A DNA stretch of 31,473 nt from Clostridiales bacterium UBA6981 (GTDB lineage: Bacteria > Bacillota > Clostridia > Oscillospirales > Oscillospiraceae): contig DJYJ01000004.1 in the NCBI GenBank assembly GCA_002450075.1, forward strand, positions 1 to 31,473, read 5' to 3'. Under the pieces are notes generated by a model. That model was not told the origin of the DNA, searched no databases, and saw only the letters and a list, made by a program, of their open reading frames with translations. Positions 16,659-23,996 of the stretch are shown here, one piece after another; position 1 is the stretch's first letter, and each line of letters starts with the position of its first letter. Both the position numbers and the translations under genes were made by a program.

Positions 16659-16672
16659 TTAAGCTTTCTTAA
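16658..16672. promoter_or_regulatory. CTTAA direct repeat, candidate response-regulator site
   Basis: Two CTTAA half-sites (16658-16662 and 16668-16672) lie exactly 10 bp apart, between the divergent promoters and touching the -35 of the solute-binding protein promoter. Tandem half-sites with about one helical turn spacing are typical of OmpR/PhoB-family regulators, and one is encoded 130 bp away. Inference only. Confidence 0.45.
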
Positions 16673-16687
16673 ACGTGTGGCAAGCAA

Positions 16688-16715
16688 TTGTTTCCGAGTA
16701 AAAATGTGGTATAAT
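16688..16715 (+). promoter_or_regulatory. Predicted promoter of the two-component system genes
   Basis: TTGTTT (16688-16693) and a consensus TATAAT (16710-16715) are 16 bp apart, with an extended -10 (TGTGGTATAAT). The regulator start codon lies 87 bp downstream. Confidence 0.65.
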
Positions 16716-16802
16716 CATGCTGACGATCCCTGCGCCGCGCGGCCGCTTTGCGCCCGTGCGCCTGCCCTGGGTCGCCCTTACCGAAAACGAGGTGTAACGA
16801 CT

Positions 16803-17492
16803 ATGGCTGCAAGATCCCATATTCTGATCGTGGACGACGACGCAGACATCCGCCAGGTGCTGCGTCTGCTGCTGCACGACGATTATAACGTCACCGAGGC
16901 GGAGGACGGTCCGGCCGCCATCCGCGCGGTGCAGGAGAATTCCGATATCGATCTCATCATCCTCGACGTGATGATGCCGGGCATGTCCGGGCTGGAGGCC
17001 TGCGACGCGATCCGCGGCATCACGAACGCGCCAGTCCTCTTCCTCACGGCCAAATCCGCCGAAAAGGACAGGCTCTCCGCCTATCGCAGCGGCGGGGACG
17101 ACTTTTTGTCCAAGCCCTTTTCGCACGACGAGCTGCTGGCCAAGGTCGGCTCGCTGCTGCGGCGGTATAAGGAATACCGCGGCAAGCCGGAGGCGGCGCT
17201 CGCAGTGGAGAATCTGGAGATCGATTTCGCGACCCACAGCGTCAAGAGCGCCGGAAACCCCATCGCGCTGACCGACACGGAGTACGCGATCCTGGAGTAC
17301 CTGCTGCACAACCGCGGCGCAACCGTCACCACGCCCGATCTCTATGAGGCCGTGTGGAAGGAGCGCTTCCTCCCCGGCTCGGGCAACACCGTGATGGTCC
17401 ATGTGCTGAACCTGCGCCGCAAGATCGAGGAGAACCCCTCGAGCCCGAAGATCATCCGTACCGTCTGGGGAAAGGGCTATCAGATTGATTAA
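16803..17492 (+). CDS. OmpR/PhoB-family response regulator
   Basis: A 229-residue two-domain regulator. The receiver domain (about 4-120) shows the acidic pocket VDDDAD, the phosphoacceptor Asp55 in LIILDVMMPGMSG, Thr82 in LTAK and Lys104 in LSKPF. The C-terminal winged-helix domain (about 135-229) shows LTDTEYAILEYLLHNRGATV and VMVHVLNLRRKI, then the ending IRTVWGKGYQID. GAGGTG precedes the ATG at 16803. The stop overlaps the kinase start by 8 bp. It is divergent from the solute-binding protein gene and probably controls it. Confidence 0.95.
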   Translation: MAARSHILIVDDDADIRQVLRLLLHDDYNVTEAEDGPAAIRAVQENSDIDLIILDVMMPGMSGLEACDAIRGITNAPVLFLTAKSAEKDRLSAYRSGGDDFLSKPFSHDELLAKVGSLLRRYKEYRGKPEAALAVENLEIDFATHSVKSAGNPIALTDTEYAILEYLLHNRGATVTTPDLYEAVWKERFLPGSGNTVMVHVLNLRRKIEENPSSPKIIRTVWGKGYQID

Positions 17493-18816
17493 GCGATTTC
17501 TTTCGCGCGCAAGCCTGAACGCGAAGATGCTCATCGCCGCGCTGCTTGCGCTGCTTGCGGCGATCGGCGTATTCGCGCTCTCCTACGGCGTGGGCAATTA
17601 CTTTATCGACAAGGTCTATATGAGCAGCGAGTCTGTCTCCGCGCGCAAGGCGCAGATCTATACGGACTTTAACATCTATGTGCGGCAGAACGCCCTCGCC
17701 GGGACCGATTCCTCCGCCATCGCGCGCTGGACGGCCGAGCGGGAGTATGTGACGATCGTCGTCACCGGGCGCGGCGGCAATTACAGCGTCCGCCGCGGCG
17801 CGCAGACGCCGCTGAACAACCAGATCAGCGACCTGATCGAGATCGCGGGCATATACGGCAAGCTGTACCCGATGCGCTTTACCGACGGCGAGTATCAGAT
17901 CGCGATCGGCGACAGCTCCCAGACGCATGAGAAGAACCTGTTCCTCATCGGCTCGCTCATCCTCGCGTCCGTCGCCTTTATCGCGGTGATGTTCCTCTAT
18001 ATCCGCCGCGTGACCGACCGGATCATCGACCTCTCGGAGGAGGCTGTGGTCATCGGCTCGGGCGACCTCGAGGCGCCGATCACGACCGCGGGCGGCGACG
18101 AGATCTCTGTCCTCGCCACCGAGATGGACAATATGCGCCACTCGGTGATCGAGCGTATGGGCAACGAAAAGCGCGCCTGGGAGGCCAACAGCGAGCTCAT
18201 CACCGCCATTTCCCACGACATCCGCACCCCGATGACCAGCCTGATCGGCTATCTCGGGCTGCTGACCGAGGGAAACGGCGACGCCGAGAGCCGCGAGCGC
18301 TTCGCCGCCTCGGCCTATGCCAAGGCGCTGGAGCTCAAGGAGCTGACGGACGAGCTGTTCAAATACTTTCTCGTATTCGGCCGCTCGGAGCTGGAGATGG
18401 AGCGCGAGCGCTATGACGCGCGGCTGCTGCTTGAGCAGCTGGTCGGCGAGGCTGCGTTCGATCTCTCCGACGCGGGCTTTGAGATCCGCCAGATTCCCTT
18501 CGAGGGCGAGTGCACCGTCGTCGCCGACGCGATGTACCTCAAGCGCGTGATGGACAACCTCGTCACGAACGCGAAAAAATATGCCGATAAGAAGAGCCCC
18601 GTCGTCTTTCTCTCGGAGCTTTCGGAGGGACGGCTGAGTCTGTGCGTGTCGAACGTGATCGCGAAAAACGTCTCCCGCGTCGAGAGCACCAAGATTGGGC
18701 TGCGCACCTGCACGAAGATCATGCAGGCCATGGGCGGCAGCTTCAGCTCCAGAATCGAGGACGACCACTATTCGGCTGAGTTCTCCCTCCCCGCGGAGGC
18801 GGCGGAGAGCGCGTGA
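17485..18816 (+). CDS. HAMP-containing sensor histidine kinase
   Basis: A 443-residue membrane sensor. Membrane helices lie near residues 14-37 and 151-173, enclosing a small extracytoplasmic sensor of about 115 residues. A HAMP domain follows (about 172-225), then the phosphoacceptor His244 in AISHDIRTPMTSLIGYLGLL, and an ATP-binding domain with the N box YLKRVMDNLVTNAKKYA. The usual DxGxG glycine box is not evident: the region reads LCVSNVIAKNVSRVESTKIGLRT in two parts around a shortened lid, with KIGL in place of GxGLGL. It starts at TTG 17485 with AAAGGG upstream, overlapping the regulator stop. Partner of the response regulator; the stimulus is unknown, perhaps linked to the adjacent transporter. 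Confidence 0.93.
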   Translation: MIKRFLSRASLNAKMLIAALLALLAAIGVFALSYGVGNYFIDKVYMSSESVSARKAQIYTDFNIYVRQNALAGTDSSAIARWTAEREYVTIVVTGRGGNYSVRRGAQTPLNNQISDLIEIAGIYGKLYPMRFTDGEYQIAIGDSSQTHEKNLFLIGSLILASVAFIAVMFLYIRRVTDRIIDLSEEAVVIGSGDLEAPITTAGGDEISVLATEMDNMRHSVIERMGNEKRAWEANSELITAISHDIRTPMTSLIGYLGLLTEGNGDAESRERFAASAYAKALELKELTDELFKYFLVFGRSELEMERERYDARLLLEQLVGEAAFDLSDAGFEIRQIPFEGECTVVADAMYLKRVMDNLVTNAKKYADKKSPVVFLSELSEGRLSLCVSNVIAKNVSRVESTKIGLRTCTKIMQAMGGSFSSRIEDDHYSAEFSLPAEAAESA

Positions 18817-18842
18817 GGGCGTCTTATCAAGGAAACTGTCAT

Positions 18843-18883
18843 ACAGGAGCGTGATGCACTTTTCACGCCCCTGTTTTTCTTTC
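18843..18883 (+). terminator. Rho-independent terminator after the kinase gene
   Basis: A 12-bp stem with one mismatch (18843-18854 with 18863-18874) and an 8-base loop, followed by a TTTTTCTTT-type tract. It is 27 bp past the kinase stop. Confidence 0.9.
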
Positions 18884-19021
18884 ATGTGGGGAATCAATCT
18901 TCTTCTCTGCATTTGTTTTGATTAAAAGTGGGGATGCGCCGTTTTTTCTTTCCCCGTGTGAGCGGAAAATCTTAAAAAATACGCCGTCGAGGCGTGTCGG
19001 AACCGATTGCTTATTGACAAT

Positions 19022-19050
19022 TTGCGTCGTTATGCGTTACCTTGTATACT
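19022..19050 (+). promoter_or_regulatory. Predicted promoter of the GH25 lysozyme gene
   Basis: TTGCGT (19022-19027) and TATACT (19045-19050) are 17 bp apart, 31 bp before the start codon. A consensus TTGACA at 19014-19019 is present too but has no well-spaced -10. A small inverted repeat ACGCC-N5-GGCGT (18981-18995) lies upstream. The rest of the 265-bp gap holds only the preceding terminator. Confidence 0.6.
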
Positions 19051-19081
19051 ATGATCCGCGATCTTATCGACAGGGTATGAT

Positions 19082-20701
19082 ATGGAAAAAACGAAGCTGA
19101 AAAAAAAGCCGGCCAGACATGTTCTGATCCTGGTGCCGGTCATATTGCTGCTGCTGGCGGCGCTCGTGTACGTTTCGGCGCTCTATGCCCGCTCGCTCTC
19201 CGCTCCGGCGGAAGAGAGCGCCCCGGACGCTTCCGTCACCGCCGCGCCCGCCGCTCCGGCCGCGAGCCCGGCGCCGACACCCGCCCCCACCCCGTATGTG
19301 CCGCAGCAGCTCACCTTTGACATCGTGACCTCGGCCGAGGTGCTGGACATCGTCGTCTGCGACACCGAGGGACTCGTCGTTCCGGGCTTTGCCTTCCCGC
19401 TGGAGATCCGCTATGAGGACGGCGAGAGCCACAGCGTCCTGACCGACATCAACGGCCACTATTACGCCGAGTATCTCGTCGGCGGTGAATACACCGTCTC
19501 GATGCCCCCCTTCGAGGGCTTTTCCGTCCCCGAGAGCAAGACCTGTCTCGTTGAGGATCGTCCGTCCGGCACCGCGCCGTACGGCGTTGAGACGCTCTTT
19601 GCGATCTATGGACTCGACCCCTATACCGAGCCCGATCCGGCATACCTCTATCATTATGAGGTCGGCGAGAACGGCTGTCTGCTTCTTGCCGACGGCACGG
19701 AGAGCAACGTCGCGCCCGTCGAGGAGGACGGCGTCCTCGTCTGCGGCGAGCGGCGCACCGTTTCGTATTTCCGCAGCGACGGCACGCCCACCACGCGCGA
19801 AGAGCTGGGCGACGACGCGGTGGAGTGGACGGATTACTATACTGAGGAGCAGACCGAGCGCATCGAGCTGATCCTTGCCGACGGCGTCGTTGACGACGGC
19901 TTTGCCATCACGGCCGAGCGCAATCCCGACGCCGCGCCGGCGAGACTGCGTACCGGCTGGATCGAGCTTGGTGGAAAGACCTATTACGCCAACAAGGCCG
20001 GACAGCTGGTAACGGGGCTGAAGAACATCGACGGCAGGCTTTATTTCTTTGATCCCGACGGCGTGAAGGCCGCGAAGCTCGGCATCGACGTGTCCTATTT
20101 CAATTCCGCCATCGACTGGAACGCCGTCAAGGCCGGCGGCATCGATTTTGCGATCGTGCGCGTCGCGGGCCGCACCTGGGAAAAAGGCATCCTCTTTGAG
20201 GACGAGGACTCCTATCGCCAGGGCACGAACGGCGGGTTCTATCTTCAGGGAGCCAAGGAGGCCGGGCTTGAGGTCGGCGCCTATTTCTATTCCAACGCGA
20301 TCAATGCCAAGGAGGCGGTCGAGGAGGCTGAATTCGCCCTCGACATCCTGAAGAGATCCGGCGTGACGCTGGATATGCCGATTTATTACGATCTGGAGTA
20401 TTCCGGCGAATATCCGCGCGGGCGCGCCGACAGGCTCAATCTCTTCCAGCGCGCAGCCGTCGTCAAGGCCTTCTGCGGCAAGATCGAGGAGGCCGGCTAT
20501 GAGGCCGGCGTCTACGCGGGCGAGTTTTTCTTCTCCCGCTCGCTGCGTCTCGAGGACGTCGCCCCCTATCAGGTCTGGTACGCCGTGTATACGAACGATT
20601 TCGCGCTGCCGGACTACCGCGGCTTTGACATCTGGCAGTTCTCCGAGAGCATCCGCATCAACGGCATGCCCGACGAGACGGATATGAACGTGATCTTCTG
20701 A
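19082..20701 (+). CDS. Membrane-anchored GH25 lysozyme with SpaA/Cna-B-like and wall-binding-like repeats
   Basis: A 539-residue peptidoglycan hydrolase. A basic N-terminus and one membrane helix (about 14-35) are followed by a Pro/Ala/Ser-rich linker (about 41-74). Residues about 78-160 look like a SpaA/Cna-B beta-sandwich (FPLEIRYEDGESHSVLTDIN, then YLVGGEYTVSMPPFEGF). After an unassigned region come two aromatic/Gly repeats like choline-binding units (GWIELGGKTYYANKAGQLVT and IDGRLYFFDPDG, about 291-328). The GH25 catalytic domain occupies 332-539: GIDVSYFN (Asp336), FAIVRVAGR, the catalytic DLE motif (Asp437, Glu439) in IYYDLEYSG, and the C-terminal DIWQFSESIRINGMPDETDM. Expected to cleave the MurNAc-GlcNAc bond of the organism's own wall. 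It appears monocistronic. Confidence 0.93.
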   Translation: MEKTKLKKKPARHVLILVPVILLLLAALVYVSALYARSLSAPAEESAPDASVTAAPAAPAASPAPTPAPTPYVPQQLTFDIVTSAEVLDIVVCDTEGLVVPGFAFPLEIRYEDGESHSVLTDINGHYYAEYLVGGEYTVSMPPFEGFSVPESKTCLVEDRPSGTAPYGVETLFAIYGLDPYTEPDPAYLYHYEVGENGCLLLADGTESNVAPVEEDGVLVCGERRTVSYFRSDGTPTTREELGDDAVEWTDYYTEEQTERIELILADGVVDDGFAITAERNPDAAPARLRTGWIELGGKTYYANKAGQLVTGLKNIDGRLYFFDPDGVKAAKLGIDVSYFNSAIDWNAVKAGGIDFAIVRVAGRTWEKGILFEDEDSYRQGTNGGFYLQGAKEAGLEVGAYFYSNAINAKEAVEEAEFALDILKRSGVTLDMPIYYDLEYSGEYPRGRADRLNLFQRAAVVKAFCGKIEEAGYEAGVYAGEFFFSRSLRLEDVAPYQVWYAVYTNDFALPDYRGFDIWQFSESIRINGMPDETDMNVIF

Positions 20702-20720
20702 TCCTGTTCGAATCAAAACA

Positions 20721-20770
20721 AGACCCCGCCCTGCGGATAATAACCGCAGGGCGGGGTCTGTCTTTCTTTA
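20721..20770 (+). terminator. Bidirectional rho-independent terminator
   Basis: A perfect 16-bp stem (20721-20736 with 20744-20759) with a 7-base loop. On the plus strand it is followed by GTCTTTCTTTA; on the minus strand by TGTTTTGATT. It serves the lysozyme gene and the convergent ten-gene operon. Confidence 0.95.
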
Positions 20771-20776
20771 TAGGGC

Positions 20777-21271
20777 TTATTTCTGCCCGTCCTTGTCGAT
20801 CCAGGCCTCTTCGGGCGTCTCCTCCGGCTCGCTGACCAGATCGACCGCACTTTCGATCAGCTTGATCATCTCCCAGACCGAGCGGAACTGGACGGTCTTA
20901 TCCTCCTCCATCCAGGTGATCCTGCCCTGCCAGCTGCTGTTCTGTCTGTGCTGGACGCGGACGATGAACGTGCCGATGTCCCCGTGTTTTGATAAAAGCG
21001 CGTCGTCACTCATAATTTTTTTCCTTTCTTCGGTCATTCTTGTCAGCTTTTTTTCTTCCCCGAACGTCCGGCTGTTCGTGCCGGGATAGGGAAAGCGAAG
21101 ATAATCATACAGCTTTTCCATCCGCAGGACCATCTGTCCGATCCCGCTGAAGGGAACACTCTCGGTGGAATAGCTGTGATAAAACACGCCCGAGAGGTCG
21201 CCCTCGTTGCTGCCGTTGATGCACAGCACCACGCCGTTCGGCGCGCCGATATACCACTGTGTTTTTCCCAT
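20777..21271 (-). CDS. Conserved-looking protein of unknown function, last gene of the pilus-like operon
   Basis: A 164-residue soluble protein with no signal peptide or membrane helix. The N-terminal part (WYIGAPNGVVLCINGSNEGD) and a central DYLRFPYPGTNSRTFGEEKK are followed by a C-terminal module GTFIVRVQHRQNSSWQGRIT then WMEEDKTVQFRSVWEMIKLI. The Arg/His/Gln-rich SSWQG strand-turn pattern and following helix look like a small domain, but I cannot assign a family. It begins 4 bp after the SARP/BTAD gene ends, so the two are very likely co-translated and functionally linked. It ends before the bidirectional terminator. Confidence 0.8.
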   Translation of the reverse strand: MGKTQWYIGAPNGVVLCINGSNEGDLSGVFYHSYSTESVPFSGIGQMVLRMEKLYDYLRFPYPGTNSRTFGEEKKLTRMTEERKKIMSDDALLSKHGDIGTFIVRVQHRQNSSWQGRITWMEEDKTVQFRSVWEMIKLIESAVDLVSEPEETPEEAWIDKDGQK

Positions 21272-21275
21272 CGCC

Positions 21276-22520
21276 TTACCCCTGTCTCATGCTCGGGTCG
21301 GTCATTTCGATCGTCGGGACCCAGAACATGCTGTTTACATAATATTCTATCCGGGAGCGCTGGCGGCCGATGATGAAGCGTTCGTTGATACGCTTTTGCA
21401 CGATCGCGCAGTTTTCGCGCGTCGTATTGACGAGCAGCGCCAGATACTGGCCCCTGCCGTACTGGCACATCGCGTCGCCGCGGCGGATCGAATGACGCAC
21501 GGCGTCGCCCATGCGGCGCGTCAGCTCTTCCAGGGCGCTGCCGTCCTTTATCGGGTTGCCCTTGCCGTCGACGACCGTGCACAGCATCAGATACACCGAC
21601 TGGCCGCCGCGCTCGAGCATGCGCTCGACCATACGGTAGATCCCGGTAAAAACCGTGTAGTTGCACAGATACCCGCCCGGGAGGCGGTCGTTCTGGCCGG
21701 TCAGCTCGGCCTGGATGACGTCGAGCGCGGCATACTGGCGCATCTCCTCGGCGCCGAGACGGTTGAACTGGTCCAGCATCTTCTGCGACGGGCGCAGACC
21801 GAGCTCGTTGAAATAAAACTGCTCGGTATCGTTGTAAAGCTTTCTCGCCTCTTCATAGCGGCCGAGGGAGACCATCGCCTCCATCGTCAGGCTCTCCCAG
21901 TCGGCGAGCGGATCGACACCGCTTGCGACCGAGCCGAGCTCCTCAAGCTGGAAATAGTCCTCGTTCGCGCGCAGGATCTCCGCCGCGTTCTCCACGCAGC
22001 GGCAGAACATGCCCTTGAGCCGGCGCGCTTCCTGCGACACCCAGATCACCGAGGTCTTGGTCGGCAAAAACTCGCCGTTATACCAGTGCGCCGCGTCCAT
22101 GTACAGCGCCAGCTTCTCATCGCGGTCGTCCGTCGCCTCCGCCTCGTTGACAAGGCGCTCGAACTCCGCCGCGTCCTCCACGATCTGCAGCGCATCTGTC
22201 CAGAAGAACACGCCGCGGCGCTGCTCAATGAAGTTTACCGGCGGCAGGCCTGCCTTGAGGAGCTTTTTCTTCGTGTTGTAGATCACGCTCTGCAGCGCGT
22301 GGTGGACGTTGGACATGTCGCGGTCTTCAAACAGCAGCTCCTCGAGCCGGTCGCGCGTCACGCCGTGCTCCCGGTCGTGCAGCAGGATCTGCAGCAGGTC
22401 GGACATCTGCGATTCGCTGCCCTTCGAGCCGCCGGCGACCAGCTTGCCGTTCCACAGCACGGAAAAGCCGCCGAGCATGCGGACATACAAAACATCGGTT
22501 TTCGTCTGTGCGATCCTCAC
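21276..22520 (-). CDS. SARP/BTAD-type regulator with a degenerate GGDEF-like C-terminal domain
   Basis: A 414-residue protein. Residues about 11-110 form an OmpR-like winged helix (VRMLGGFSVLWNGKLVAG ... HHALQSVIYNTKKKLLKAG), and about 116-255 a BTAD-type helical repeat domain (FERLVNEAEATDDRDEKLAL, WVSQEARRLKGMFCRCVENA, SLGRYEEARKLYNDTEQFYF). The C-terminal region (about 285-400) follows the diguanylate cyclase fold pattern, with LTRRMGDAVRHSIRRGDAMC before YGRGQYLALLV where GGDEF would be. The catalytic signature is missing, so it would be a ligand-sensing or protein-interaction domain. The GTG start at 22520 has GGAGG eight bases upstream. It probably regulates this operon; SARP proteins usually activate transcription. 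Confidence 0.85.
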   Translation of the reverse strand: MRIAQTKTDVLYVRMLGGFSVLWNGKLVAGGSKGSESQMSDLLQILLHDREHGVTRDRLEELLFEDRDMSNVHHALQSVIYNTKKKLLKAGLPPVNFIEQRRGVFFWTDALQIVEDAAEFERLVNEAEATDDRDEKLALYMDAAHWYNGEFLPTKTSVIWVSQEARRLKGMFCRCVENAAEILRANEDYFQLEELGSVASGVDPLADWESLTMEAMVSLGRYEEARKLYNDTEQFYFNELGLRPSQKMLDQFNRLGAEEMRQYAALDVIQAELTGQNDRLPGGYLCNYTVFTGIYRMVERMLERGGQSVYLMLCTVVDGKGNPIKDGSALEELTRRMGDAVRHSIRRGDAMCQYGRGQYLALLVNTTRENCAIVQKRINERFIIGRQRSRIEYYVNSMFWVPTIEMTDPSMRQG

Positions 22521-22541
22521 GTCTCATCCCTCCGTTTCTTT

Positions 22542-23600
22542 TCAGGCGCCGAGCCTCTTGACCATGTTCTCATAGTTCACGCAGGAGATCAGCGCTGTAT
22601 CTCTGGTGATCCTTCCCTCGCGATAGAGCTTCAGGAGGCTGCCGTCCATCGTGCACATGCCGTCGGCCGCGCCGGCCTGCATGGCGGATTCGAGCTGGTG
22701 CAGCTTGTCCTCGCGGATCATATTGGCAATCGCGACGTTGCTCTTCATGATCTCGAACACAGGCAGCTGCCCGCCGTCCGTCGAGGGGACGAGCTGCTGG
22801 CAGACGACGCCCTTGAGGATCTGCGCGAGCTGGATCTTGACCTGCTTCTGCTGGTTGGCGGGGAACACATCGAGGATGCGGTTGATCGTGTTCGCCGCGC
22901 TTGAGGTGTGCAGCGTGCTTAAAAGCAGCACGCCCGTCTCCGCCGCGGTCAGCGCCGCGGAGATCGTGTCATAGTCGCGCATTTCGCCGAGCAGGATCAC
23001 GTCGGGGCTCTCGCGCAGCGCCGAGCGCAGCGATTCGAGATAGCCCGGCGTGTCGATCGAGATCTCACGCTGGGTAACGATCGCCTTGTCGTGGCGGTGG
23101 ATGTATTCGATGGGATCCTCCATCGTGATGATATGGCAGTCGCGGCTGCGGTTGATGCGGTCGATCATGCAGGCGAGCGTCGTGGACTTGCCCGTGCCGG
23201 CCGAGCCCGTGATCAGCACCAGCCCCTTTTTATTGTCCGCAAGGGAAAGCACGCTTTCGGGGATGCCGAGCTTCTGCGGGTCGGGCAGGCCGAACTTGAT
23301 CACGCGCAGCACCGCGGCCAGCGAGCCGCGCTGGCGGAACACGTTGACGCGAAAGCGCCCGAGCTGCGGCACGGCGAAGGAAAAGTCGTCGTCGGCGCCG
23401 CGCTCGAGATTGGCGCGGTCGCGGCGGCCGACGGTATAGATCTCGTCGACCAGCACGGCGATCGCGTCAGGGCGGAGGAAGTCCTCCTGCGCGCGCACCT
23501 GTTTGCCGCCGCATTTGAACGTGACGGGCAGCCCCGCGACCAGAAAGATGTCCGCCGCGTCCAGCTCGATGGCTCTGTGCAGTATTTCCAGTACAGTCAT
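22542..23600 (-). CDS. pilT: PilT-type pilus retraction ATPase
   Basis: A 352-residue AAA-like secretion ATPase. The Walker A motif is GSAGTGKST (132-140). An Asp-box region ITMEDPIEYIH, the Walker B-like ILLGEMRD (202-209) and the His box STLHTSSA (His231) follow. The C-terminal AIANMIRE (290-297) matches the AIRNLIRE motif peculiar to PilT/PilU. The N-terminal SHARED-type domain reads LDAADIFLVAGLPVTFKCGG. PilT normally depolymerises type IV pili. No PilB extension ATPase is encoded in the operon, which is unusual. It lies 12 bp downstream of a small membrane protein gene. Confidence 0.95.
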   Translation of the reverse strand: MTVLEILHRAIELDAADIFLVAGLPVTFKCGGKQVRAQEDFLRPDAIAVLVDEIYTVGRRDRANLERGADDDFSFAVPQLGRFRVNVFRQRGSLAAVLRVIKFGLPDPQKLGIPESVLSLADNKKGLVLITGSAGTGKSTTLACMIDRINRSRDCHIITMEDPIEYIHRHDKAIVTQREISIDTPGYLESLRSALRESPDVILLGEMRDYDTISAALTAAETGVLLLSTLHTSSAANTINRILDVFPANQQKQVKIQLAQILKGVVCQQLVPSTDGGQLPVFEIMKSNVAIANMIREDKLHQLESAMQAGAADGMCTMDGSLLKLYREGRITRDTALISCVNYENMVKRLGA

Positions 23601-23612
23601 TGTCGTTACCTC

Positions 23613-23996
23613 TCAGTTGCCGTCCCAGAGATCGGCGATATGCAGATCCTGTTCCCACTCTTTTTCCTGCGTCCAGTTCAGCACGGTATAGCCGTCCGCG
23701 CCCTCGCCGCGAAGACCGATCTGCAGCGTGACGCCGTCTTTTTCAACAGAGCGCCAGAGCGTGCCGTCCCCGCGCCGCTCCCAGCCGTCCTCTTCCCCGG
23801 CGTAAAGCCGTTCGAGCAGCTCCTGCCCCTCGGTTTCAAGGGCATAGCGCGTCTGGACGGTCTCGGCAAATTTCTCGGCCAGGCGCTCGTCCGCCTTCGC
23901 CGTGGAGACGTTCAGCAGCGCCAGCGTCGTAAGGCAGATGCTGATCACCGCGAGCAGCAGCGCAAGCGGTCCGAGCTTGATCGGTACGTGCTTCAT
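23613..23996 (-). CDS. Single-pass membrane protein of the pilus-like operon (first of four)
   Basis: A 127-residue protein with an N-terminal hydrophobic helix (LGPLALLLAVISICLTTLAL) followed by an amphipathic helix (NVSTAKADERLAEKFAETVQ) and a small C-terminal domain rich in Trp and acidic residues (VLNWTQEKEWEQDLHIADLW). This is the pilin-like layout, but no Gly-Phe prepilin peptidase site is present. Its start overlaps the previous stop by 4 bp. The PilT gene follows. Probably a minor pilin-like or platform-associated protein; function unknown. Confidence 0.8.
   Translation of the reverse strand: MKHVPIKLGPLALLLAVISICLTTLALLNVSTAKADERLAEKFAETVQTRYALETEGQELLERLYAGEEDGWERRGDGTLWRSVEKDGVTLQIGLRGEGADGYTVLNWTQEKEWEQDLHIADLWDGN

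Noticed and set aside
14092..16662. Long plus-strand open frame of 856 codons opposite the solute-binding protein gene
   Set aside because: It is a shadow frame produced by high-GC third positions. It lacks recognisable motifs, while the minus strand encodes a lipoprotein with signal peptide, ribosome-binding site and promoter.
18918..19100. Possible 60-residue gene upstream of the lysozyme gene
   Set aside because: It spans the predicted promoter, has no ribosome-binding site and no recognisable feature, and runs into the lysozyme start in another frame.
19064..20716. Minus-strand open frame of 550 codons opposite the GH25 lysozyme gene
   Set aside because: It is a mirror of the real gene, which has the GH25 catalytic residues, a promoter and a terminator.
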